A stretch of 54,075 nucleotides of DNA. Origin: CAZMGG01 sp964565715. GTDB taxonomy: Bacteria > Planctomycetota > UBA1135 > UBA2386. The DNA lies in contig CAZMGG010000025.1 of assembly GCA_964565715.1 (NCBI GenBank), forward strand, positions 1 to 54,075. Reading direction: 5' to 3'. The position numbers and the translations under genes are program-made. A model generated the notes under the pieces. The model was given only the letters and a program-made list of their open reading frames with translations. It was not told the origin of the DNA and made no database searches. Position 1 is the stretch's first letter. The number at the start of each line of letters is the position of its first letter. Of the stretch, positions 9,115-16,642 are shown in pieces.

Positions 9115-11145
9115 TTGCCCGCGCCTGTTCCGACCCGTGCCGCCAGTCCCGAAGTCGCCCACTGGCGGCGGGGTGCCGGACCGCTCACGGCGGCGGACCC
9201 GTGGCTCGGCCGCGAGTGGCTCACCACCGACGGGCTCGGCGGCTACGCCAGCGCGACCATCGCCGACGTCGCCACGCGCCGCTTCCACGGCTGGCTGGTG
9301 GCGGGCGTGCCCGGACCGGACCGGCGCTGCGTGTTCCTCGGCCGGATCGACGAGGTGGCGGTGACCGGCACCGCCGAGGTGCCGTTGGGCGCGGCCTGCT
9401 GGCGGGAACCCGAGGCGCCGATCGCGCCCGACCTGCCGCGGGCGTTCCGCGCCCTGCCCGGGCCCGAGTGGGAGTGGCGGCTGCCGGAAGGCACCCTGCG
9501 GCGGGCCCTGCGCCAGCCCCGCGGCCGGGCGGCGGTGCTGGTGCGCTGGCGCTGGGACGGCGCCGTGCCGCTGCAGTTGCGCCTGCGGCCGCTGCTGGCC
9601 TGCCGGCCCTACGACGGCCTGACGTTCGCCAATCCGCACGCCGACGCGACGCCGCGGCAGGGGGCGGCGGGAGCGCTGGGCTTCCAGCCCTACCCGGCGC
9701 TGCCGCCGCTCTGGTTCACCGGCAGCGCGTCCCTGCCGTTCCGCCGCGACCCGGCCTGGTGGCACGGGGCCCGCTATCCGGCGGATCTGGCGCGGGGCTA
9801 CGACGGCCACGAGGACCTGCTGGTGCCCGGCGAGTGGCGGCTGGAACTGCCGCCCGGCGGTGAGCTGGTGCTGGCGTGCGCCGTGGGCGAGCCGCTGGCC
9901 CATCCCGCCGAGGCGTTCGCCGCGGCCGACGCGACGGCGGCCGGGCGATGGCGCGCGGCGCTGGCGGCGAACCCCGACGACGTGCGGGCGGCGCGGCTGT
10001 GGTTCGGCGCCGACGACTTCCTGTACGCGGCGCCCGGCGGCCGGGCCGGCGTGCTGGCCGGCTTCCCGTGGTTCGTCGAATGGGGGCGCGACACGTTCCT
10101 GGCCCTGCCCGGGCTCCTGCTGGCGCGCGGCGACGTGGCGGGCTGCGGCGCCCTGCTGGCGGCGGCGCTGCCGTTCCTGCGCGACGGCCTGCTGCCCAAC
10201 GTCTACGCGGCGACGCCGGCGGAGAGCCACTACGGATCCGCCGACGCGGCGCTGTGGTTCGGCCGCGCGGTGCTGCTGTTCGATCGGGCCGGCGGTGACC
10301 CGGCGCTGCTGCGCGAGCAGTTGTGGCCGGCCCTGCGTTCGATCGCCGCGGCGTACCGGCAGGGCACCGGGCTCGGCCTCGAGGTCGATGGCGAGGGCCT
10401 GCTGTGCGCCGGCACGCCGGAGCTGAACGCCACCTGGATGGACGCGCAGACCAGTCGGGGGCCGGTGACGCCGCGGCACGGCCAGGCCGTCGAGCTGAAC
10501 GCGTTGTGGCTGTCGCTGCTGGCGCATTTGGCCGAGCTCCAGCGGCGGTTCGGCGAGCCGGCGGCGGTGAGCGACACGGCCGAGGACCACGCCCGCGCCG
10601 CCGCCGCCTTCCGCCGGCGTTTCTGGCTCGGCGACCGCCTGGCGGATCGCTGGCACGATGGCGCGGCCGATCCGACGGTGCGGCCCAACATGGTGCTGGC
10701 TGCCGCCCTGGAACTGAGTCCGCTCACGCCGGCCGACCGGCAGGCGGTGGTGGCCCTGGCCCGGCGCGAGCTGCTGACGCCGCGCGGCCTGCGCACCCTG
10801 TCGCCGGCGGATCCTGCCTACCAGGGCCGCTACCAGGGCGGTCCCGACGACCGCGACTCCGCCTACCACCAGGGCACCGCCTGGCCGTGGCTGCTCGGCG
10901 CCTACGTCGAGGCGGCCCTGCGGGCCGTGCCGGCGGCGCGGTGGGCGGCGGTGCAGGACGAACTGCGGCTGCTGCTGGCGCCGTTGCTCGACGAGGTCGA
11001 CGAGGCGGGCCTGCATCACGTGAGCGAGGTGTTCGACGGCGACGAACCGCAGCGTCCCGGCGGCACCTTCGCCCAGGCCTGGAACACCGGCGAACTGCTG
11101 CGGGCCCGCGCGCTGCTGGCGACCAGCAGGGGCGGCAAGCGATGA
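9115..11145 (+). CDS. glycogen debranching enzyme (amylo-alpha-1,6-glucosidase family)
   Basis: 676 residues. The TTG start at 9115 is preferred because there is no in-frame ATG or GTG before the conserved N-terminal block EWLTTDGLGGYASATI and RRFHGWLV. That block marks the GDE_N domain (about residues 20-260) of the archaeal/bacterial debranching enzymes. The C-terminal (alpha/alpha)6-barrel GDE_C domain covers about 290-670, with FPWFVEWGRDTFLALPGLLL, TWMDAQTSRGPVTPR and a GTAWPWLLGAYVEA block. It should hydrolyse alpha-1,6 branch points of glycogen left after phosphorylase action. It is the first gene of a three-gene operon; its stop overlaps the ATG of the GH57 gene by 4 nt. Its proximity to phosphorylase and glgC supports glycogen turnover rather than extracellular polysaccharide use; there is no signal peptide. 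Confidence 0.9.
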   Translation: MPAPVPTRAASPEVAHWRRGAGPLTAADPWLGREWLTTDGLGGYASATIADVATRRFHGWLVAGVPGPDRRCVFLGRIDEVAVTGTAEVPLGAACWREPEAPIAPDLPRAFRALPGPEWEWRLPEGTLRRALRQPRGRAAVLVRWRWDGAVPLQLRLRPLLACRPYDGLTFANPHADATPRQGAAGALGFQPYPALPPLWFTGSASLPFRRDPAWWHGARYPADLARGYDGHEDLLVPGEWRLELPPGGELVLACAVGEPLAHPAEAFAAADATAAGRWRAALAANPDDVRAARLWFGADDFLYAAPGGRAGVLAGFPWFVEWGRDTFLALPGLLLARGDVAGCGALLAAALPFLRDGLLPNVYAATPAESHYGSADAALWFGRAVLLFDRAGGDPALLREQLWPALRSIAAAYRQGTGLGLEVDGEGLLCAGTPELNATWMDAQTSRGPVTPRHGQAVELNALWLSLLAHLAELQRRFGEPAAVSDTAEDHARAAAAFRRRFWLGDRLADRWHDGAADPTVRPNMVLAAALELSPLTPADRQAVVALARRELLTPRGLRTLSPADPAYQGRYQGGPDDRDSAYHQGTAWPWLLGAYVEAALRAVPAARWAAVQDELRLLLAPLLDEVDEAGLHHVSEVFDGDEPQRPGGTFAQAWNTGELLRARALLATSRGGKR

Positions 11146-12389
11146 TCGACGTCGTCTTCTACTTCCAGGTGCATCAGCCCTACCGGCTGCGCAAGCTGAA
11201 GCCCGGCCAGCGGATCAAGGCCGGCGACTACTTCGACGAGCCGCTCAACAGGATGGTGGTGGAGCGGGTGGCCGACCGCGGCTACCTGCCGATGAATGCG
11301 GTGATCCAGGACATGATCCTGCGCACCGACGGCGCCTTCCGCTGCGCCTACTCGCTGTCCGGCACGGTCATCCGCCAGCTCCGCGACTGGGTGCCCGACG
11401 CGCTGGACAGCTTCGTCGCGCTCGCCGAGACCGGCTGTGTCGAATTCCTGTGCGAGACCAGCCAGCACTCGATCGCCGCCGTCTCGGATCTGGACGAGTT
11501 CGCCGCCCAGGTCGAACTGCAACGGCAGACGGTGACCGACCTGTTCGGAACCCCGACGACGTTCCGCGACACCGAGCTGATCGTCGACAATCGCATCGCC
11601 CAGGAGGTCGAGCGGCTGGGCTTCGAGTGCCTGCTGGCCGAGGGCGCCGACAAGCTGCTGAAGTGGCGCAGCCCGCAGGTGCCGTACCGGCCGAAGGGCT
11701 GCAAGCGGCTGAAGCTGCTGCTGCGCAGCTACAGCCTGTCCGACGACATCGCCTTCCGGTTCAGCAACCGGAAGTGGCCCGGCTACCCCCTGTTTGCCGA
11801 TACCTTCGCCGGCTGGCTGCACGACATCCCCGAGCCCGCCCAATTCATCGGCCTGTTCATGGACTACGAGACCTTCGGCGAGCATCAGGGGGCCCACACC
11901 GGCATCCTGGAGTTCATGCGGCACCTGCCCGAGGCGGTGCTGGCCGACGAGCGCTTCCGCTTCCGCACGCCGGCCCAGGTGGCGGCGGAGCGCGCGGCGG
12001 TGGCGGACCTCGACATGCCCGAGCCGATCTCTTGGGCCGACGAGGAACGCAACCTGTCGGCCTGGCTCGGCAACCCGATGCAGACCGCGGCCAACGCCGC
12101 GCTCTACGCCCTGCGGCCCCGCATCCTGGCGCTGCAGGCGAGCCATCCGGAGCTGCTGGCCGCCTGGCGTGACCTCAGCACCTCCGACCACGTCTACTAC
12201 ATGGCCACCAAGCATCACAGCGATGCCGAGGTGCACGACTACTTCAGCCCCTACGAGTCGCCGTACGCGGCGTTCGCGTCGTTCATGACGGCGGTGGACG
12301 ACCTGCGCGCGCGGGCCGACAAGGCGGGGCAGAAGGCCGGCAGGAAGGCCGGCGGCGCGGGTGCGACCGCGCAGGCTGCGAAGGACTGA
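11142..12389 (+). CDS. GH57 family glycoside hydrolase (alpha-amylase/glucanotransferase type)
   Basis: 415 residues, no signal peptide, so cytoplasmic. The N-terminal VVFYFQVHQPYRL is the first conserved GH57 motif. Further motifs are TTFRDTELI (candidate nucleophile Glu), the ECLLAEGADKLLKWRS block, RSYSLSDDIAFRFSNRKW, and GLFMDYETFGEHQ (candidate acid/base Asp), in the order expected for the (beta/alpha)7 barrel. The last ~25 residues are a Lys/Ala-rich tail without predicted structure. The enzyme likely trims or rearranges alpha-1,4-glucan in step with the debranching enzyme (ATGA overlap upstream) and the synthase-phosphorylase fusion (ATG 2 nt after the stop). GH57 members can be amylases, 4-alpha-glucanotransferases or branching enzymes. 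No separate GH13 glgB lies in the window, but the length and motifs do not decide whether this protein supplies branching. Confidence 0.88.
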   Translation: MIDVVFYFQVHQPYRLRKLKPGQRIKAGDYFDEPLNRMVVERVADRGYLPMNAVIQDMILRTDGAFRCAYSLSGTVIRQLRDWVPDALDSFVALAETGCVEFLCETSQHSIAAVSDLDEFAAQVELQRQTVTDLFGTPTTFRDTELIVDNRIAQEVERLGFECLLAEGADKLLKWRSPQVPYRPKGCKRLKLLLRSYSLSDDIAFRFSNRKWPGYPLFADTFAGWLHDIPEPAQFIGLFMDYETFGEHQGAHTGILEFMRHLPEAVLADERFRFRTPAQVAAERAAVADLDMPEPISWADEERNLSAWLGNPMQTAANAALYALRPRILALQASHPELLAAWRDLSTSDHVYYMATKHHSDAEVHDYFSPYESPYAAFASFMTAVDDLRARADKAGQKAGRKAGGAGATAQAAKD

Positions 12390-12391
12390 CG

Positions 12392-15300
12392 ATGCCCGAT
12401 CGACCGTTTCAACTGTTCGAGATCAGCTGGGAAGTCTGCAACAAGGTCGGCGGCATCCACACGGTGCTGTCGAGCAAGGCGAAGACCGCGGTGGAGCGGC
12501 TCGGCGACGACTACATCACCGTCGGGCCGCAGGTGCTGGCCGGCGCCGGCGCCCAGGTGCCGTTCGACGACGAGCCGGGCCACGAGGCCTTCCTCGAGTC
12601 GTGCCGGCGGATCGGCATCCCGGTGCGGATCGGCCGCTGGCGGATCCCGGGCCGGCCGCGCTGCCTGCTGGTCGGCTTCAGCGGGCTCTACGAGCGCAAG
12701 GACGGCGTCCTGTCGGGGCTGTGGGAGCGGCACAAGGTCGACTCGCTGGCCGGCGACTGGGACTACGTCGAGCCGGTGCTGTTCGGCATCGCCGTCGGCA
12801 TGGTCATCGAGCGCTGGTGGGAGGAGTACCTGGCGCCGTTCCACAAGCGGGCGGTGGTGCAGGCCCACGAGTGGATGACGGGCTCGGCGCTGCTGCACCT
12901 GAAGGAGCGGATCCCGAGCATCGGCACGGTGTTCACCACCCATGCCACCATGCTCGGCCGTTCGATGGCGTCGACCGGCACGCTGCCGCAGCAGGGGCTG
13001 GGCGGCAAGACGCCGGAGCAGCTGGCCATCGACCACCACGTGCGGGCCAAGCACAGCATGGAGAGCACCTGCGCCCGCTCGGCGGACGTGTTCACCACGG
13101 TCAGCGCCATCACCGCCGCCGAGGCGGAACTGCTGCACGGGCGCAAGCCCGAGGTGCTGCTGCCGAACGGCATCGACCTCGACGTGGTCGACGAGCTGGT
13201 GGCCGGCGATCGCGAGCGGGTGCGGGCCGAGCTGGCGCGGGTGGCCCGGGCGCTGTGCGGCGAGCCGGTCGGCGACGCGGCGTTCCTGTGCATCTCCGGA
13301 CGCTACGAGTTCCACAACAAGGGCATCCAGCTCCTGCTCGACGCGCTGGCGCAGATGCAGGGCAAGGCCGGCCGGCCGGTGGTGGCGTTCGTGCTGGTGC
13401 CGGCGGGCAACTCCGGCGTTCGCGGCGAGCTGCGCGACCGCCTGCAGGGCAGCGAGAACGGCGGCGGTCCGCTGGGGCTGTGCACCCACAACCTGTTCGA
13501 CGAGGAACGCGATCCGCTGCACGTGCACTGCCGGCGGATCGGGCTCGACAACCGGAAGGGCGCCCGCATCAAGATCGTGCAGGTGCCGATCTACCTGCGA
13601 CCCGACGACGGCTTCCTCGGCGTCGAGTACGAGGCGGTGCTGGCGGCCATGGACCTCGGCGTGTTCCCGTCGTTCTACGAGCCGTGGGGCTACACGCCGC
13701 AGGAGGCCCTGGCGGTGGGCCTGCCGACCTTCACCACCGATCTGGCGGGCTTCGGCCGCTGGGCGGCCACCGAGGGCCTCGGGCCGCAGGACGGCATCAC
13801 CGTGCTGCAGCGGGAGCGGGTGCCGTACGCCGAGGTGACGACGGCGCTGGTGGAGGCCATGGAGGGCTTCCTCGACGCCCGGCCGGATCCGGCGGTGATG
13901 CGGGCGCGCTGCCGCGCCGCCGCCGGCCGCACCGCCTGGAAGGACCTGTTCGCCCACTACCTCGACGCCTACCGGGGCGCGCTGGACGCCGTGCAGCAGC
14001 GCAGCGTCGCCGGCGTGCCGCAGTTCCGGCTGCCGCGGCGCGAACTGGCGGCGCCGGGCGCCAGCGGCAGCACGCCGCGGTTGTCGACCTTCGAGGTCGC
14101 CACCGCGCTGCCGAACAAGCTGCGCGGGCTCGACCGGCTGGCGCGCAACTACTGGTGGAGCTGGAATCCCGGCGTCCGCAGCCTGTTCCTCGACCTGGCG
14201 CCGGGCTGGTCGCGCTGCGGCGAGAACCCGGTGCTGTTCCTGCAGCAGGTCGGCCTCGAGGACCTGGAGAAGCGGGCCGCCGACCGCGAGTACCTGCACC
14301 GGCTCGACGAGGTGTGCCGGCGGTTCGACGCCTACCTGGAGCAGGGCCAGCAGCCGATGCCGCTGCCCGGCACGAAGCACGCGCTGAGCCCGCAGCACCC
14401 GGTGGCGTACTTCTCCGCCGAGTTCGGCGTGCATCCGTCCCTGCCGATCTACAGCGGCGGCCTGGGCATCCTGGCCGGCGACCACCTGAAGTCGGCCTCG
14501 GACCTGGCGATCCCGCTGGTCGGCGTCGGCCTGTTCTACCGGATGGGCTACATGCAGCAGCGCCTGTCGGCCGAGGGCCAGCAGGTGGCGGTGGACCGGC
14601 CGAACCACCCGCGGCAGCTGGCCATGGAGCCGGTGCGGGCCGCCGACGGCCGGCCGCTGGAGATCACCGTGCCGCTGCCCGGGCGGGAACTGCGCCTGCG
14701 CGCCTGGAAGGTGGCGGTGGGCCGCGTGCCGCTCTACCTGCTCGACGCCGACGTGCCGCAGAACCGCGCCGAGGACCGGGATCTCACCCGCAACCTGTAC
14801 GGCGGCGACTCGGAGACGCGCATCCAGCAGGAGATCATCCTCGGCGTCGGCGGCGTGCGGCTGCTGCGGGAGATGGGGATCCGGCCGGCGGTCTACCACA
14901 TGAACGAGGGCCACGCCGCGTTCCTGACCCTGGAACGGTTGAGCCGGCTGGTGCGCGGCGCCGGCCTGCCGTTCGAGGCGGCCCGCGAGTACGTCGCCGA
15001 CACGACCCTGTTCACCACCCACACGCCGGTGCCGGCGGGCCACGACCGCTTCGGCGAGGACCTGATGCGGCGCTACTTCGGCGACGCCGAGGAGTGGGTG
15101 GGCGTGCCGTGGGACCGGTTCTTCGCGCTGGGCACCGTCGGCGACGGCAAGCGCGAGTTCAACATGACCTACCTGGCGATGAACTTCGCCGGCTTCGTCA
15201 ACGGCGTGGCGAAGCTGCACGGCATCGCTTCGCAGAAGCTGCTGCATCCGTTCTGGCAGGGCCTGCTGCGCAGCGAGGTGCCGATCCAGACGATCACCAA

Positions 15301-16615
15301 CGGCGTGCATCTCGCCACCTGGACCGGTCCCGGCGTCGCCGACCTGCTGCGGCCCGACGGCGAGGCGCTGCGGCCGGCCCACTTCGCGCGGGCCAGGGAG
15401 GTGGACCGGGCGGCGCTGTGGCGCGTGCGGCGGGCCAGCAAGGCGCTGCTGCTCGACTCCCTGCGGCAGAACCTGGAGGGGCACTTCCAGGCCCGCGGCG
15501 ACAGTCCGGTGGTGCTCAGCGCCACGCTGGCCGGGCTCGACGAGCGGGCCCTGTGGATCGGCTTCGCCCGCCGGTTCGCGCCGTACAAGCGCGCGACGCT
15601 GATGTTCAGCGACCTGGAGCGGTTCCGCCGCATCCTGTCCAACCCGGAACGGCCGGTGCGGGTGGTGGTGGCCGGCAAGGCGCATCCCCGCGACAAGCTC
15701 GGCCAGGAGATGATCCGGCGCATCGTGCAGATCGCGCGGCAGCCGGACTTCATCGGCCGGGTGTTCGTCGCCGAGGACTACGACATGACGCTGGCCCGGC
15801 ACCTGGTGCAGGGCGTCGACGTGTGGCTGAACACGCCGACCCGGATGGAGGAGGCCAGCGGCACGTCGGGCATGAAGGCCGCGGCCAACGGCGTGCTCAA
15901 CCTGTCGATCGCCGACGGCTGGTGGCCCGAGGCCGCCGACGGCGGCAACGGCTGGACCATCGGCGGCGCCCAGGTCTACCAGGACCCGGAACTGCAGAAC
16001 CAGGCCGACGCCACCGCCCTCTACCGGCTGCTGGAGGAGGACATCGTCCCGGCGTTCTTCTCGCGCAACAAGGCCGACATGCCCGACGCGTGGATGGACA
16101 TGGTGGTGCACTGCCTGAAGACGGTGCCGACCATGTTCAACACCGACCGCATGGTCGGCGAGTACCTGCAGCGGGCCTACCAGCCGCTGGCCAGCGGCTA
16201 CTTCGCCCACCAGCAGGAGAAGAAGGCGCCGGCCCGCGAGCGGGCCCGCGAGATGCTGCGGGTGGTGAAGGGCTTCGAGCAGGTGAAGATCAGCTCGGCC
16301 AGCACCGTCGAGCTGGGCGAGTTCAAGGTCGGCCAGCACCTGGACGTGCGGCTGGAGGTCGACCTGGGCACGCTGCTGCCGGCGGACGTGGTGGCCGAAC
16401 TGGTGATCGGCCGCAGCGCCGGCCCGGACGACCTGCAGGAGATGGCGGTGGTGCCGTTGCAGCACAAGGGCGCCGTGAAGGGCGCCGTCCACGCCTTCGA
16501 GGGCACCCACCAGGTGGCCGCGGCCGGGCAGTACAGCCACGGCCTGCGGCTGCGGGCGCGCCTGCTCGGCGGCGCCCACGACCAGAAGCTGCGCGGCTGC
16601 CTGCTCTGGGCCTGA
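12392..16615 (+). CDS. fusion of GT3-type glycogen synthase with alpha-glucan phosphorylase (GT35)
   Basis: 1,407 residues in one uninterrupted frame. Residues 1-~550 match the glycogen synthase class of GT3 (SWEVCNKVGGIHTVLSSKA at the N terminus; catalytic-type Glu430 and Glu438 in YEPWGYTPQE). From about 564 the sequence switches to an alpha-glucan family phosphorylase: first a DUF3417-like segment (NYWWSWNPGVRSLF), then YFSAEFGVHPSLPIYSGGLG, and the pyridoxal-phosphate lysine at 1162 in EASGTSGMKAAANG. A ~130-residue beta-rich tail follows. The two halves catalyse opposite directions: chain extension from a nucleotide sugar and phosphorolysis to glucose-1-phosphate. Both active-site signatures look intact. 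It is last in the operon after GH57 and ends beside a convergent hairpin. Cytoplasmic. No frameshift separates the halves, so a true fusion rather than two adjacent genes. Confidence 0.93.
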   Translation: MPDRPFQLFEISWEVCNKVGGIHTVLSSKAKTAVERLGDDYITVGPQVLAGAGAQVPFDDEPGHEAFLESCRRIGIPVRIGRWRIPGRPRCLLVGFSGLYERKDGVLSGLWERHKVDSLAGDWDYVEPVLFGIAVGMVIERWWEEYLAPFHKRAVVQAHEWMTGSALLHLKERIPSIGTVFTTHATMLGRSMASTGTLPQQGLGGKTPEQLAIDHHVRAKHSMESTCARSADVFTTVSAITAAEAELLHGRKPEVLLPNGIDLDVVDELVAGDRERVRAELARVARALCGEPVGDAAFLCISGRYEFHNKGIQLLLDALAQMQGKAGRPVVAFVLVPAGNSGVRGELRDRLQGSENGGGPLGLCTHNLFDEERDPLHVHCRRIGLDNRKGARIKIVQVPIYLRPDDGFLGVEYEAVLAAMDLGVFPSFYEPWGYTPQEALAVGLPTFTTDLAGFGRWAATEGLGPQDGITVLQRERVPYAEVTTALVEAMEGFLDARPDPAVMRARCRAAAGRTAWKDLFAHYLDAYRGALDAVQQRSVAGVPQFRLPRRELAAPGASGSTPRLSTFEVATALPNKLRGLDRLARNYWWSWNPGVRSLFLDLAPGWSRCGENPVLFLQQVGLEDLEKRAADREYLHRLDEVCRRFDAYLEQGQQPMPLPGTKHALSPQHPVAYFSAEFGVHPSLPIYSGGLGILAGDHLKSASDLAIPLVGVGLFYRMGYMQQRLSAEGQQVAVDRPNHPRQLAMEPVRAADGRPLEITVPLPGRELRLRAWKVAVGRVPLYLLDADVPQNRAEDRDLTRNLYGGDSETRIQQEIILGVGGVRLLREMGIRPAVYHMNEGHAAFLTLERLSRLVRGAGLPFEAAREYVADTTLFTTHTPVPAGHDRFGEDLMRRYFGDAEEWVGVPWDRFFALGTVGDGKREFNMTYLAMNFAGFVNGVAKLHGIASQKLLHPFWQGLLRSEVPIQTITNGVHLATWTGPGVADLLRPDGEALRPAHFARAREVDRAALWRVRRASKALLLDSLRQNLEGHFQARGDSPVVLSATLAGLDERALWIGFARRFAPYKRATLMFSDLERFRRILSNPERPVRVVVAGKAHPRDKLGQEMIRRIVQIARQPDFIGRVFVAEDYDMTLARHLVQGVDVWLNTPTRMEEASGTSGMKAAANGVLNLSIADGWWPEAADGGNGWTIGGAQVYQDPELQNQADATALYRLLEEDIVPAFFSRNKADMPDAWMDMVVHCLKTVPTMFNTDRMVGEYLQRAYQPLASGYFAHQQEKKAPARERAREMLRVVKGFEQVKISSASTVELGEFKVGQHLDVRLEVDLGTLLPADVVAELVIGRSAGPDDLQEMAVVPLQHKGAVKGAVHAFEGTHQVAAAGQYSHGLRLRARLLGGAHDQKLRGCLLWA

Positions 16616-16642
16616 GCCGCGCCAGCCCGAAGAGTGGCGGCT
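16615..16642. terminator. convergent hairpin between glycogen operon and minus-strand gene
   Basis: AGCC-gc-GCCA pairs with TGGC-GGCT around a 10-nt loop; the stem spans both stop codons. No T-tract follows on either strand, so termination is a guess. Confidence 0.3.

Noticed and set aside
8980..11019. Extension of glgC upstream (open frame to 11019 on the minus strand)
   Set aside because: It would overlap the debranching enzyme and gives no recognisable N-terminal domain; the ATG at 8979 yields the usual GlgC length.
12251..16579. A 1,442-codon open frame on the minus strand antisense to the glycogen synthase-phosphorylase fusion
   Set aside because: High GC makes long antisense frames common. 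The sequence is Arg/Ala/His/Gln/Val-rich and matches no family, whereas the plus frame has full enzyme motifs.
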